This document shows, in pieces, positions 18,681-27,642 of a stretch of DNA of 64,000 nucleotides. Numbering within the stretch: position 1 is the first letter of the stretch; every line of letters begins with the position of its first letter. This DNA is from CAIXQW01 sp046049675 (GTDB lineage Bacteria; Bacteroidota; Bacteroidia; Chitinophagales; Chitinophagaceae). The DNA lies in contig JBJORA010000090.1 of NCBI GenBank assembly GCA_046049675.1, forward strand, positions 1-64,000, written 5' to 3'. The position numbers and the translations under genes were made by a program. A model generated the notes under the pieces. The model worked only from the letters and a program-made list of their open reading frames with translations. It did no database searches and was not told the origin of the DNA.

Positions 18681-19607
18681 ATGAAAGGAAAATTAATTAT
18701 TAGTGCAATCGCACTAGTCTCAGTTTTAACTAGTTGCGAAAAACCAATGCCGGATGCAAGTGGAGCACCACCATTTACACCGCTAGAAAAGCCAGCAGCA
18801 GGTAGAGGCTTTCAAATACATATTCCAGTATATTCAATTGCGCCAAATTATGAACGTGAAACTTGGGTGCGTAAAGATCTTGGTAATAAAGAGGAAGTGT
18901 ATATGGATGGTTTTGATATGATAGCTAGACCAGGCACACATCATACTATAGCATATAATTTTACTGACAAATCTAATTTACCACCGGCAGATATTATGTA
19001 CGATCAAAACAGTCCAAATAATACGCTAAATATAAGGGCTTTTAGTGATGGTGTGCAGTTGTTTCAATCTCCAAGTGCCTCATATAATTTTAGGTTGCCA
19101 AAAGGCTTTGCTATTAGAATAGCTCCAAATGAAAGCTTTAATATGAATATGCACAACTTTAATAAAACGTCTGAGATACGTTACGGAGAGTTGTACATGA
19201 ACTTTAATACTGTACCCAAAGATTCTGTAAAGCAAATTTTAGATGTAGAATATTTAGCGCCACTTGAAATTGTTTTACCTCCAAATCAAACTACGGTGAT
19301 GAAGACAGATTTTATTATGGATAAGAAAACAATTATTCCTTTAATGCTAAGTCATTATCACAAGCGCGGAAAAGATTTTGAAGTTCGTTTTAAAGGTGGT
19401 CCAAGAGATGGTCAAGTATGCTACAGCTCACAAGATTATGAAAACCCTCTTGTGTCAACATTCAATAATACTCCAATCGTTTTGGAGAAAGGAGAAGGCT
19501 TGACATCAATTGTAAAGTATGTAAACGAATCAAACAGAACCATAAACTTTGGCATTACAAGTGAGGATGAAATGAATTTTCTAATAATTTTTAAGTACAA
19601 TCCATAG
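18681..19607 (+). CDS. Copper type II (PHM-like) monooxygenase-family lipoprotein
   Basis: Lipobox LTSC places the acylated Cys at 19. The rest shows the ligand set of the peptidylglycine/dopamine monooxygenase fold: an HH pair (His87, His88 in GTHHTIAY), a third His at 158 (NMNMHNFN), an HxH pair (His225, His227 in LSHYHKRG) and a Met at 298 (TSEDEMNF). The gaps between them (70, 67, 73) are close to those of the mammalian enzyme as I remember them. This is good evidence for two copper sites. The reaction and substrate are unknown. It sits between a haem-c lipoprotein and the remains of an MbnP/MbnH pair, a copper/haem context. Confidence 0.7.
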   Translation: MKGKLIISAIALVSVLTSCEKPMPDASGAPPFTPLEKPAAGRGFQIHIPVYSIAPNYERETWVRKDLGNKEEVYMDGFDMIARPGTHHTIAYNFTDKSNLPPADIMYDQNSPNNTLNIRAFSDGVQLFQSPSASYNFRLPKGFAIRIAPNESFNMNMHNFNKTSEIRYGELYMNFNTVPKDSVKQILDVEYLAPLEIVLPPNQTTVMKTDFIMDKKTIIPLMLSHYHKRGKDFEVRFKGGPRDGQVCYSSQDYENPLVSTFNNTPIVLEKGEGLTSIVKYVNESNRTINFGITSEDEMNFLIIFKYNP

Positions 19608-19630
19608 TAAAATACACAAGCAAATAAACA

Positions 19631-20266
19631 ATGAAACAAATATTATTTATTACTTTAATTGCTGCCAGCTTTATAAATGCCAGCGCGCAGGATACAAAGG
19701 ACAAAGCAAGCAAAGCACCTTCTAAGGTCACTCTAAGAGGCGATTTTTATCTACCAAGACCATTAGTTGCATTTGTCAATGCCTCCCAGAATGGATTTCA
19801 TTACCCAACAGATTTTGGGTTTACGCTAGGGGCAGAGAGAAACATACGTGCAAAAAAGAATACTCGTATTTATCAATATGGCTTGGTAGGCTTTTACAAC
19901 CACGTTTACCTTGAAAGGGTTGGTACTTTGGCTACAGGATTAGGTTTCTATAGAAGAATTTATAAAGGATTTGGCACCAATTTCGAATTTGATGTAGCTT
20001 ACCATAGAGCTACAAGCAGCCATTTAGCTTCACGGCTAGAAAATGGAGAGTGGGTTTCATTTGTAGACAGGTCTGTAAAAACCAATCGCTTTGCTCCTTC
20101 AATTGGTGGAAATTTAGAATATAACTTCGCTAAAGTAAGAAAACTAGCTCCATTAACTATAGCATTAGGGTACAATGGATGTTTTGTTACACCATTCGAC
20201 CGGAGGGCTCTTGTGCCATTTAATGTTTACCATCAGCCACGCTTTGGCGTAAAATGGAAATGGTAG
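19631..20266 (+). CDS. Secreted beta-rich protein, unknown
   Basis: Signal peptide MKQILFITLIAASFINASAQ is followed by about 190 residues of alternating aromatic/polar strands ending in RFGVKWKW, a terminal pattern that suggests a small outer-membrane or surface beta-barrel. No family was recognised. It starts 23 bases behind the copper lipoprotein and is probably in the same operon, so it may be a partner of that redox group. Confidence 0.6.
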   Translation: MKQILFITLIAASFINASAQDTKDKASKAPSKVTLRGDFYLPRPLVAFVNASQNGFHYPTDFGFTLGAERNIRAKKNTRIYQYGLVGFYNHVYLERVGTLATGLGFYRRIYKGFGTNFEFDVAYHRATSSHLASRLENGEWVSFVDRSVKTNRFAPSIGGNLEYNFAKVRKLAPLTIALGYNGCFVTPFDRRALVPFNVYHQPRFGVKWKW

Positions 20267-20386
20267 ATAGAAGTATGAAGCCGTACCTTAAATAAGTTAC
20301 CAACTAAACTATTTATTAAATCAATTTGTTTAGCCATGTCGGCTAAGAGAGAATTCTATGCTTTAACAAAAAAAGATATTAATAAA

Positions 20387-20945
20387 ATGAAATTAAAAAT
20401 TCAAATCATTGCAATGTTAGCATTAGGTGCTAGCACAGTTTTTACCGCACGTAAAAAAAACGCAATTACAGGTACAGGATCTATTCGTTTAGAGTTTGAA
20501 AATTTTGCAAATGGCAACACCTTAGACTTTACTACTGATTATACCAATGCCAATGGTGAGCAAATGCGCCACTTGTCATAGTGGTGAATTGTTTACAGAT
20601 AATAGTTTTAGAAACAACGGTATTAGCGATAGCAGTAGCTTTGATACAGGTAGAATGCAAATAAGTACTTTCCTTAGTGATAAATATAAATTTAGAGTAC
20701 CAAGCCTACGTAATGTAGCCAAAACACCACCCTATATGCATAATGGCAGCATTGGTACCATTGATAATGTATTAGAGTTTTATAATAGTGGCGTAAAGCA
20801 ATCGCCAAATTTAGATACGCTTTTACTACAAAATAGTAAACGTGGCATTCCATTAAGTGCCGATGAAATGGCAAAACTAAAAGCATTTTTACTAACGTTA
20901 ACAGATGAGGAGTTCATTAGAAATCCCTTGTTTCAACCTTTTTAG
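20387..20945 (+). pseudogene. MbnP-like 5' end joined to MbnH-like di-haem peroxidase 3' end
   Basis: The first part (20387 to about 20550) encodes a lipoprotein N-terminus and GTGSIRLEFENFANG, the opening strands of MbnP-family proteins. The frame then stops at 20581. In the overlapping frame from 20547 the second-haem half of an MbnH/MauG-type enzyme reads on: CATCH, FTDNSFRNNG, GRMQIS, FRVPSLRNVAKTPPYMHNGS, to the end at 20945. MbnH normally has two haem sites; the first half is missing, as is most of MbnP. A deletion of more than 1 kb would produce this. The expected lipobox Cys of the MbnP part is Arg (CGT at 20450), a further sign of decay. Confidence 0.8.
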
Positions 20946-20962
20946 TTTTGGGAGGTTGCCAG

Positions 20963-21763
20963 TTACATTTTAAAGATGTCTGGGTTTAAAAAAGGCTTAC
21001 CCATTAATGCTTGTACAAATAGTAATGTGATAAAAACAAAATATCCTATACTAATTATCCATACTAATTTATTGGCAATTCTGCTATCACTAATTTTTTT
21101 GGAAATGAAATAACCATTTAAGGGAATAATTTGTAAAGCATGTAATCCAAAAAAGTGGGCAACTCTAACATCGCCAAACAATGTACTCCAGTTCACAATT
21201 GGCAAGCCTGCTCCTCCAATTGCACCACCAACATTATGCGAATTGATTGCAGACATATAACCACCTAAAAAACTAAATATTACAAACTGAATTAATCCAA
21301 TTTGTATAGATAACGCAAATGTGTTGTGTATTAAATAACTTGCCTGTTTGATGAATTTTAAAGTCATCCATAATGTAGCCACGGTTAATGATACAATTGT
21401 TAGACCCATAAATAAGTACAATAAGCCGCCAAACCAATCGCTAACGTTAAAGTGTGATAGTTCTCCCCTAAAAGCTTGTAAGGTTATTGCAAATTGCTCG
21501 TAGTACATTACTGCAAAGGCCAGTACACTATATTTTTTTACACTTTTTTGGTGTTCCCAGAATTGCAATAAGTAGGCCATTGTATAGGCATAAATACACA
21601 AACTTGTAGAAAATTTTATTGGCTTATACATGGCATTAATACCTAGAACTTCCACTGTATTAAAAAACGAATAAATGAATAATGCAATTGAAAGTAGCAA
21701 CATGCCATTGCCGCTTAGTATCAACAACTTGTTTTTAGAATATAGTACTTTGTAAATACTCAT
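20963..21763 (-). CDS. Seven-helix integral membrane protein, unknown
   Basis: The 266-residue protein is almost entirely hydrophobic with about seven transmembrane segments. Conserved-looking polar spots (YKPIKFSTSL, GDVRVAHFFGLHALQIIP) with several His residues inside helices hint at haem, pigment or metal binding, but no family was recognised. Its ATG overlaps the stop of the ABA4-like gene by four bases (ATGA type), so the two are co-translated; with the DUF2141 gene they form a three-gene operon. Confidence 0.65.
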   Translation of the reverse strand: MSIYKVLYSKNKLLILSGNGMLLLSIALFIYSFFNTVEVLGINAMYKPIKFSTSLCIYAYTMAYLLQFWEHQKSVKKYSVLAFAVMYYEQFAITLQAFRGELSHFNVSDWFGGLLYLFMGLTIVSLTVATLWMTLKFIKQASYLIHNTFALSIQIGLIQFVIFSFLGGYMSAINSHNVGGAIGGAGLPIVNWSTLFGDVRVAHFFGLHALQIIPLNGYFISKKISDSRIANKLVWIISIGYFVFITLLFVQALMGKPFLNPDIFKM

Positions 21764-22188
21764 GGCTTATGCTGTTGATTTGATTGCCAAAATTTGCTAG
21801 CACAAAACAGCACATACCCCACTGGCCCAAACATAAATGTAAATGGTAAAATAATAAACCTAAGCCATCGAGGTGATTTACTTTGTTGCAATTGGTATAC
21901 AATATAAGCACCTACAAACAAATCAAAAGCCAAGTAATGAAACCATCCAGCCGTAAGCACTACATCGTTTTGAAACAAGGCCTTTACATTCGCTAATGTG
22001 CTAAAGCTATTTGGATCAAAATCTGATATCCCACTAAAAATTAATACAGTATATACTATACTAAACAATAATACTAATCCATGATTGATAATTAGCTGAG
22101 TATATTTATAGCGAGGCGCAACAAGTAGCAATAGCCAACCCAACAGAATTGCAGCATTACCAAACGAGAAAATCAAAGCAGCGTTCAT
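21760..22188 (-). CDS. ABA4-like (DUF4281) family membrane protein
   Basis: Four hydrophobic helices and the family segment GWFHYLAFDLFVGAYIVYQ, then GPVGYVLFC, place it in the ABA4-like family. The plant member is needed for neoxanthin formation; bacterial members are unstudied and occur near carotenoid or membrane genes. Here the operon partners are a multi-helix membrane protein and a DUF2141 protein, so a membrane pigment or lipid role is possible, not shown. Confidence 0.82.
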   Translation of the reverse strand: MNAALIFSFGNAAILLGWLLLLVAPRYKYTQLIINHGLVLLFSIVYTVLIFSGISDFDPNSFSTLANVKALFQNDVVLTAGWFHYLAFDLFVGAYIVYQLQQSKSPRWLRFIILPFTFMFGPVGYVLFCASKFWQSNQQHKP

Positions 22189-22190
22189 TA

Positions 22191-22625
22191 TTAATTTATT
22201 AGGTTAATTGTTATAGTTTTATTTGCTTGTGAGAAGACGAATGCGCAATCGGCAAATGTAGGTGCAGATATCATAGGCTTATAATTATTGCTAAAGCCAA
22301 ATGGCTCTTTAGGGTAGCCGACAAAATTGACGTCTAATTTTTGATTACTATTGATATCTTGATATAATGCTAGGGCGTAAGTGCCAAAAGGAATATTTGA
22401 AAAAGTAATTTGCAATTCTTTTTTGGCATTAGGCTGTATTGTGATAGCTCTATACATTTTTGTTTCTGAGGAAAAATTAGTGGATGCGTTGTATAATGCA
22501 ACTCTAAGCATCGCATTTTTATTGTTAATATTGTTTACTTTTACTGTAAGCGTTTCACCACTTTGCGCTAATAAAGCAGTGCAATACAAAACAAAGGTTA
22601 AGCCTGAAATTAACTTTTTCGACAT
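22191..22625 (-). CDS. DUF2141 domain secreted protein
   Basis: A signal peptide (LISGLTFVLYCTALLAQ) precedes a DUF2141 domain: TVKVNNINNKNAMLRVALYN, PFGTYALALYQDINSNQKLD, FVGYPKEPFGFSNN. In Bacteroidota and Proteobacteria these periplasmic domains often stand next to carotenoid or DUF4281-type genes, as here. Biochemical role unknown. It is the first gene of the leftward operon with the ABA4-like and seven-helix proteins (gaps of 2 and -4 bases). Confidence 0.85.
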   Translation of the reverse strand: MSKKLISGLTFVLYCTALLAQSGETLTVKVNNINNKNAMLRVALYNASTNFSSETKMYRAITIQPNAKKELQITFSNIPFGTYALALYQDINSNQKLDVNFVGYPKEPFGFSNNYKPMISAPTFADCAFVFSQANKTITINLIN

Positions 22626-22696
22626 AATGCAAATCGGTTTCTAGCAGCAAAGTTGAAGCTTTAATTGTAGAAAAAGATGTCACAAATGTTTCAAAA

Positions 22697-23287
22697 TTAT
22701 TTTTTGCTTAACTGACTTCTAATCCTACTTAGCGATTGGCGTTCTATGCCTAGATAACTAGCTAAATGTGTTAGCGATATTCTATTAAACAAATCGTTGT
22801 TTTTTGCCACAAAATCTAGGTAGCGCTGTTCTGCTGTTTTAAACACAAAGCTATTCAGTCTTTCTTGCTGCATATAGTATACCTCTTGCGTTATTAGCCT
22901 GCCATATCTCTCAATATTTTTGTACCTATCATACCCAGCTTGCATGTGTTTGTAACTTAGGTTTATAACTGTTGTAGGCTCTATGCACTCGATAGTATAT
23001 ATAGCGGCAGATTGGCTCATAAAAGAAATAAAGTCTGCGGCGTATTCATTCTCTTTTATAAACCACACATTTACTTCATTATCATTGTCATCTACATAAA
23101 ATACCCTCATCAAACCGCTTAAAACAAAAGCCATGCTATGTTGAATATTGCCACTATTCAAGTAAATATCTTTTGCACCATAGTTGGTAATCGTTAAGTC
23201 CGACGCAATAAATTCTAATTCTTCGGTACTAATTAATGGACAAATAGTTTTGTAATGATTCAGGTATTGTTGAAAATGTTTATCCAT
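22697..23287 (-). CDS. Crp/Fnr family transcriptional regulator
   Basis: This 196-residue protein has a cNMP-binding-like beta-roll at about 25-120 (NYGAKDIYLNSGNIQHSMAFVLSGLMRVFYV) and a C-terminal winged helix (LTHLASYLGIERQSLSRIRSQL). It shares the short Bacteroidota Crp layout with the regulator at 7289 but is a different protein. It reads leftward towards the DUF2141/ABA4 operon, 71 bases ahead of it, and may control that operon or the divergent dehydrogenase gene. Confidence 0.85.
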   Translation of the reverse strand: MDKHFQQYLNHYKTICPLISTEELEFIASDLTITNYGAKDIYLNSGNIQHSMAFVLSGLMRVFYVDDNDNEVNVWFIKENEYAADFISFMSQSAAIYTIECIEPTTVINLSYKHMQAGYDRYKNIERYGRLITQEVYYMQQERLNSFVFKTAEQRYLDFVAKNNDLFNRISLTHLASYLGIERQSLSRIRSQLSKK

Positions 23288-23733
23288 TTAATAGCATCAT
23301 TATTTGCGCTAATTTAGCGTTTTAATTCAATTCATGAACTATCTAGTATACATAACATTGGCTTTGGCAATGCACGGTACAATCAATTAATAGTAAACAT
23401 AAATGCTATAAAAGATAATCCAAGAGCGCAGTTTATCATCTAATGCTGCAGTTTGTCATTGCAACAGGGCATGCAATTTGTATCCACGTTAACTTCACAC
23501 TTTGCGGTTAGCAAATTAAAGCAACTGAGAACTAGATAATTGGTATAAAAAGGGTTGCGTAATAAAGTGGTAATTTTCTTCATATTAAAATCCATTAAAT
23601 TGCTTCTAAGAAACAGTTTAGTGGATTTTTAAATTTTGCAATAAACTGTTTGGTAGAATTAAACAGGTACTTTGTAGAAAAACTTCAAGGTAAGGCATTA
23701 TAAAGATAATTTTGTAGTATAAATATTTATTTA
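23288..23733. promoter_or_regulatory. Divergent intergenic region with hairpins and a -7 element
   Basis: No gene was found. A hairpin (arms 23587-23599 and 23617-23629; AAAATCCATTAAA with one G-T pair) ends in a T-tract and looks like a terminator on the plus strand. Part of its 3' arm overlaps AAACAGTTTA (23611-23620), which can instead pair perfectly with TAAACTGTTT (23642-23651). TAATTTTG at 23707-23714 fits the -7 consensus, 19 bases before the dehydrogenase ATG. Confidence 0.5.
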
Positions 23734-24843
23734 ATGAAAAAGGTAACAATACTTGCATTTATTGCTATGGCTATTTTTGTTTTTGCTTGCCGCAAAACAA
23801 ACATTAACGAAAATAACGACAAGCTAGTAACTCAAGAATGGCTTAAAGATTTGGAAACGCCGTGGCAAATAGTATTTGCACCAGATGGAAGAATATTTTT
23901 TACAGAACGTGCAGGTCGTGTACGCGTTGTAAAAAATGGTATTCTTTCTACTTGGTTAGATGTATCGGGCGTTATAGAAAATGGCGAGTCTGGTTTATTG
24001 GGAATTAATTTAGATCCTGATTTTATTAATAATGGTTATGTATACATTGCTTACACTTACTCTACACCGCAATGGAAATTTAATAATAGACTAGTACGTT
24101 GTGTTGAAGATAAAATCACTGGTAAGGGCAAGGAAGATAAAATTTATATTGATGACATTAGAGGCCAAGCCAATCACAATGGTGGTCCGATAAAGATAGG
24201 TCCCGATGGAAAATTGTATTGGACTGTTGGCGATGGGTTTGACAACAATTTACCGCAAGACCTAAATAGTTTGAATGGGAAAATTTTACGTTTAAATTTA
24301 GACGGAACAATACCAAGTGATAATCCTTTTCCTAATTCATACATCTGGACATATGGCCATAGAAATGTGCAAGGCCTAGCTTGGCAAGAAGGTACGAACA
24401 GACTATTTGTAACGGAGCATGGTCCAAGTTCGCCAACGGATTGTTGCATAGATGAAATAAACATTATTGAAAAGGGTAAGAACTATGGCTGGCCTGTAAT
24501 TAAAGGTACACAAACTCAAGCTGGAATGGAAAATCCGATTTGGTTAAGTGGTGCAGATAAAACCTGGGCACCTGCAGGAGCAATTTTTATTAAAAATGGT
24601 AAATGGAAAGGCTCTTTTGTATTTGTGGGTTTAAGAGGAGAAACACTTTACAGAGCTGTAATTGACCCTAATGATGCTAGTAAGATTTTACGCGTAGAAG
24701 AATACCTAAAGCAAACTTATGGCCGACTGCGCGATGTAGCAGAAGCGCCTGATGGCACCTTATACATTTGTGTAAGCAATAGAGATGGTCGCGGTGTACC
24801 ACGTGCTCAAGACGATAGAATTATTAAACTGACGATTCAATAA
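23734..24843 (+). CDS. PQQ-dependent sugar dehydrogenase-family lipoprotein
   Basis: Lipobox FVFAC (Cys19) opens the protein. The body is the six-bladed propeller of the soluble glucose/sorbosone dehydrogenase family: LETPWQIVFAPDGRIFFTERAGRVRVV at the start, GLLGINLDPDF, QANHNGGPIKIGPDGKLYWTVGDG with the HNGG motif, GHRNVQGLAW, VTEHGP, and KNYGWPVIKG. Members oxidise sugars or related compounds with PQQ in the periplasm. No PQQ synthesis genes are in the window, so cofactor may be scavenged, which is common in this phylum. Length (369 aa) is normal. Confidence 0.9.
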   Translation: MKKVTILAFIAMAIFVFACRKTNINENNDKLVTQEWLKDLETPWQIVFAPDGRIFFTERAGRVRVVKNGILSTWLDVSGVIENGESGLLGINLDPDFINNGYVYIAYTYSTPQWKFNNRLVRCVEDKITGKGKEDKIYIDDIRGQANHNGGPIKIGPDGKLYWTVGDGFDNNLPQDLNSLNGKILRLNLDGTIPSDNPFPNSYIWTYGHRNVQGLAWQEGTNRLFVTEHGPSSPTDCCIDEINIIEKGKNYGWPVIKGTQTQAGMENPIWLSGADKTWAPAGAIFIKNGKWKGSFVFVGLRGETLYRAVIDPNDASKILRVEEYLKQTYGRLRDVAEAPDGTLYICVSNRDGRGVPRAQDDRIIKLTIQ

Positions 24844-24849
24844 TTTTTT

Positions 24850-25470
24850 ATGAAAAGACTATTTTTATTGCTGACCATTCTTAGCTTCTCTGCTTATGTG
24901 GCAGATGCACAATGGCGAAAAGTTGAAAAGCTCAAAAAGGACAAGCAGCCTAATATTAAGATTGCATATCAAGGCAGAACTCCAGAACCTGGTTATAGAA
25001 TTGGAGCAGAGTTTATACTTAAAAAGAAGAAAGTAACTTACGGCAAGTTTACACGCATCAATGAAAGATTTCTTTCAGCAAATTTGATGTATGCCTATAA
25101 TGCGGACTTGTATAATATTTTTACCTTACATCCAGAGTATACTACAAGAACAACGCACGCTAAATCGGGTATATTTGCCGACTTAAATTTTGGTTTTGGC
25201 GGAGGTGGTACTTTTAATAATGATCAAGCGCCGGTATATATACTTAACCCTGATGGTAGTGAAAGTATAAAGCCAATCAAAAGATATTTTATAATGGCAA
25301 GTATTGGTGCTGGACTTGGCTACGATTTTAATTACAGATTAAAGAAGCCTATCAAGCTGTACTATAGATTAGGGCTTTCTCCAGTTTATTTTGAGGCTTT
25401 TCCTTATCAAGCTCTACCAAGGCATGAACTAGGTATTATTACAAACCTTAGCTGGTTAAAGAAAAACTAA
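24850..25470 (+). CDS. Secreted protein, unknown, with a broken paralogue nearby
   Basis: A signal peptide (FLLLTILSFSAYVADAQ) precedes about 185 residues with alternating strands and a Gly-rich centre (NFGFGGGGTF), suggestive of a small beta-barrel or surface protein. A second, broken copy of the same family lies at 27305-27642, on the other side of the LytS/LytTR genes; shared features include the AY-G, KERFL/NERFL and ANL segments. It follows the dehydrogenase by six bases and is likely co-transcribed. Confidence 0.65.
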   Translation: MKRLFLLLTILSFSAYVADAQWRKVEKLKKDKQPNIKIAYQGRTPEPGYRIGAEFILKKKKVTYGKFTRINERFLSANLMYAYNADLYNIFTLHPEYTTRTTHAKSGIFADLNFGFGGGGTFNNDQAPVYILNPDGSESIKPIKRYFIMASIGAGLGYDFNYRLKKPIKLYYRLGLSPVYFEAFPYQALPRHELGIITNLSWLKKN

Positions 25471-25501
25471 ACGGGCTTATTAAGAGTTGTAAATTTAATA
25501 C

Positions 25502-26578
25502 ATGCAAGCATTAAACATTGGCGCTAATCCAGCAGTAAGCTTTTTAGTAAATAAGAAATTTACATGGCTAAGGCATGGCGTATTTGCACTTATTCTAGCG
25601 ATTGTTTACAATTTGTTGGATCCTGAAGAAATAAGAAAATTTGCAGAACTGTATAATACGCCTTACACAATTTTGTATTTTGGTTTTATCATTCAATATA
25701 TTTTTTCATTAGGACTGATTTACTTCAATATTTATTTTTTATACCCTAGATTTTTTTTAAGAGGACAAGTCAATAAATATTTCGCAGGTGTTCTAGTAGC
25801 AGGTGCAATATTTTTTTTGGTTGCATTTTTTATACACAAGAGTTACGTAACACAATATGGCGCTAAAGAAGAAAAAGGTATAGACTTTTCATTTTCTTCA
25901 TTCATAAATGTTACACTATTTCCAATTATATTTTTATTGGCAACTACAGGTTACAAGATATTTAAGCAATGGATAGCAGATCAAAACAAATTTGCAGAAA
26001 TGCAAAAAGAAAAGTTAATCACTGAATTGCAACAACTAAAAAGTCAAGTAAATCCGCATTTTTTGTTCAATACCCTAAATAATTTAAACGTGTTAATTGG
26101 CACCAATCCTACAAAAGCTTCTGAGATAGTATTAGGACTTTCTGATGTACTGCGTTATCAAATTTATGATAGCCAACATGAGTTAGTATTATTATCAAAA
26201 GACATAGAAATTATAAAAGAGTTTTTAGAAATTGAAAAAATTAGAAGAGACAATCTGGAATACAAAATACATGCTGCACCTAATATTGCTAGCCTAAGGG
26301 TTCCTCCCTTGTTGTTCACAAATTTTGTAGATAATAGTATAAAGCATAGTATTAGCCGTGCAAAGTCTTCAATAAATATTTCCTTTTATACCGAAGACGA
26401 ATACTTGTATTTTAATATAAGCAACACTAAACCTTCGGTAAGTATTGAAAAAATTCAGGGAGGATTAGGATTAGTAAATATTAAAAAAAGACTAGACCTA
26501 TTGTACGGAGATAAGCATACATTGCAAATAAGAGACGAGGAAAATACATATACTGTAACACTAAAGATCCCAGTATGA
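25502..26578 (+). CDS. LytS-type sensor histidine kinase
   Basis: Four hydrophobic segments (about 25-38, 52-78, 92-112, 131-148) are followed by the His_kinase domain with QVNPHFLFNTLNNLNVL (phospho-acceptor His), an N-box (LLFTNFVDNSIKHS) and a G-box (GGLGLVNIKKRL). There is no recognisable periplasmic sensor domain, so the stimulus is likely membrane-borne. It overlaps the response regulator gene by four bases (ATGA) and is its obvious partner. Confidence 0.92.
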   Translation: MQALNIGANPAVSFLVNKKFTWLRHGVFALILAIVYNLLDPEEIRKFAELYNTPYTILYFGFIIQYIFSLGLIYFNIYFLYPRFFLRGQVNKYFAGVLVAGAIFFLVAFFIHKSYVTQYGAKEEKGIDFSFSSFINVTLFPIIFLLATTGYKIFKQWIADQNKFAEMQKEKLITELQQLKSQVNPHFLFNTLNNLNVLIGTNPTKASEIVLGLSDVLRYQIYDSQHELVLLSKDIEIIKEFLEIEKIRRDNLEYKIHAAPNIASLRVPPLLFTNFVDNSIKHSISRAKSSINISFYTEDEYLYFNISNTKPSVSIEKIQGGLGLVNIKKRLDLLYGDKHTLQIRDEENTYTVTLKIPV

Positions 26579-27297
26579 ATAGTATAATAATAGATGACGA
26601 ACCTTTAGCAAGGCAAGGGCTAGAGATGCAGTTGAAGAATTTTACTGAAGTTAATTTAATACAATCCTTTAGTAATGCATTAGATGCAGTGCCATTGATT
26701 CAGCAGGGTAATATTGACTTAATATTTTTAGATATTAATATGCCCGAAATTAACGGATTAGACTTTGCAAAAAAACTTACTAATAGTCCGCTGATAATTT
26801 TTGCAACTGCATATCCACAATACGCTTTAGATAGTTACGAATTAGATGCTATTGATTATTTATTAAAACCAATACGTATTGAACGCCTAACAAAGGCAAT
26901 CAATAAAGCTTGTAGTCACCTAGAACTACTAAGCAATAATAAAGAAGAGCATAAAATTGAATCTGTAGATGATGAAACAGTATTTATAAAAGCAGATAGA
27001 AAGTATATTAAAGTAAGCCTGAAGGATATTTTATTTATAGAAGGCCTTAAAGATTATGTGGTTATTTATACTAAAGAGAAAAAAATCATCACAGCAATGA
27101 ATCTAAAGGCAATTTACAGCAATCTGCCAACGAAGCTTTTTTCAAGAATAAGCAAATCTCACATTGTAAACTTACAACAGATAACAGTAATAGATACTTA
27201 TTCCATTTTTATTGGCGAGCATGAGTTGCCTTTAAGTGCCAATCATAAAGAAGAATTTATGCAAATGCATATTTATAAAAGAACATTAAAAAAATAA
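26575..27297 (+). CDS. LytTR-type response regulator
   Basis: A receiver domain at the N-terminus (IIDDEPLAR; phospho-acceptor Asp in LIFLDINMPEING; KPIRIERL) is joined to a C-terminal LytTR DNA-binding domain (about 135-235: IKADRKYIKVSLKDILFIEGL ... FSRISKSHIVNL). It is the partner of the kinase it overlaps. Flanking copies of the 24850-type gene suggest that these secreted proteins are the pair's targets; this is inference from position only. Confidence 0.92.
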   Translation: MNSIIIDDEPLARQGLEMQLKNFTEVNLIQSFSNALDAVPLIQQGNIDLIFLDINMPEINGLDFAKKLTNSPLIIFATAYPQYALDSYELDAIDYLLKPIRIERLTKAINKACSHLELLSNNKEEHKIESVDDETVFIKADRKYIKVSLKDILFIEGLKDYVVIYTKEKKIITAMNLKAIYSNLPTKLFSRISKSHIVNLQQITVIDTYSIFIGEHELPLSANHKEEFMQMHIYKRTLKK

Positions 27298-27304
27298 ATG
27301 TAAA

Positions 27305-27642
27305 ATGAAAAGGAATGCATTAGTACTAGTATTAATTGTAGTTTCACAGATGTGTAATGCACAAAAAAGAAATTAGCAGTCTCCAAACAAATAAGCAAAA
27401 CACCTGATATTAAAGCTGCTTATTTAGGCAGTATTAAATATCCTGCTTTTAAATTGGGCATAGAAATTCCAAGATATGCCAAAGAAAAAAAAATTACTAA
27501 AAAATCGGGCGCGACCAAAGTGAAACTGAAGGAGCGTTTTCTTACAGCAAACCTAAGCACGTATCGTCACAAAACGTACCATACTAACTTGATGATTTTA
27601 GGAGAATGGAATTGGCGTCTGACGGCGAAAAGTGGCAAGTAG
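27305..27642 (+). pseudogene. Broken paralogue of the 24850 secreted protein
   Basis: The ATG at 27305 gives a good signal peptide (MKRNALVLVLIVVSQMCNAQ) but stops at 27376 after an A-run. In the +1-shifted frame the sequence continues with the family: KTPDIKAAYLGS, LGIEIPRYAKEKK, KLKERFLTANL, LMILGEWNWRLTAKSG, then a stop at 27642. One missing A near 27361-27369 would restore the frame. Only about 110 of the expected 200 residues remain; the 3' part is replaced by the end of a hydrolase gene. Confidence 0.75.
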
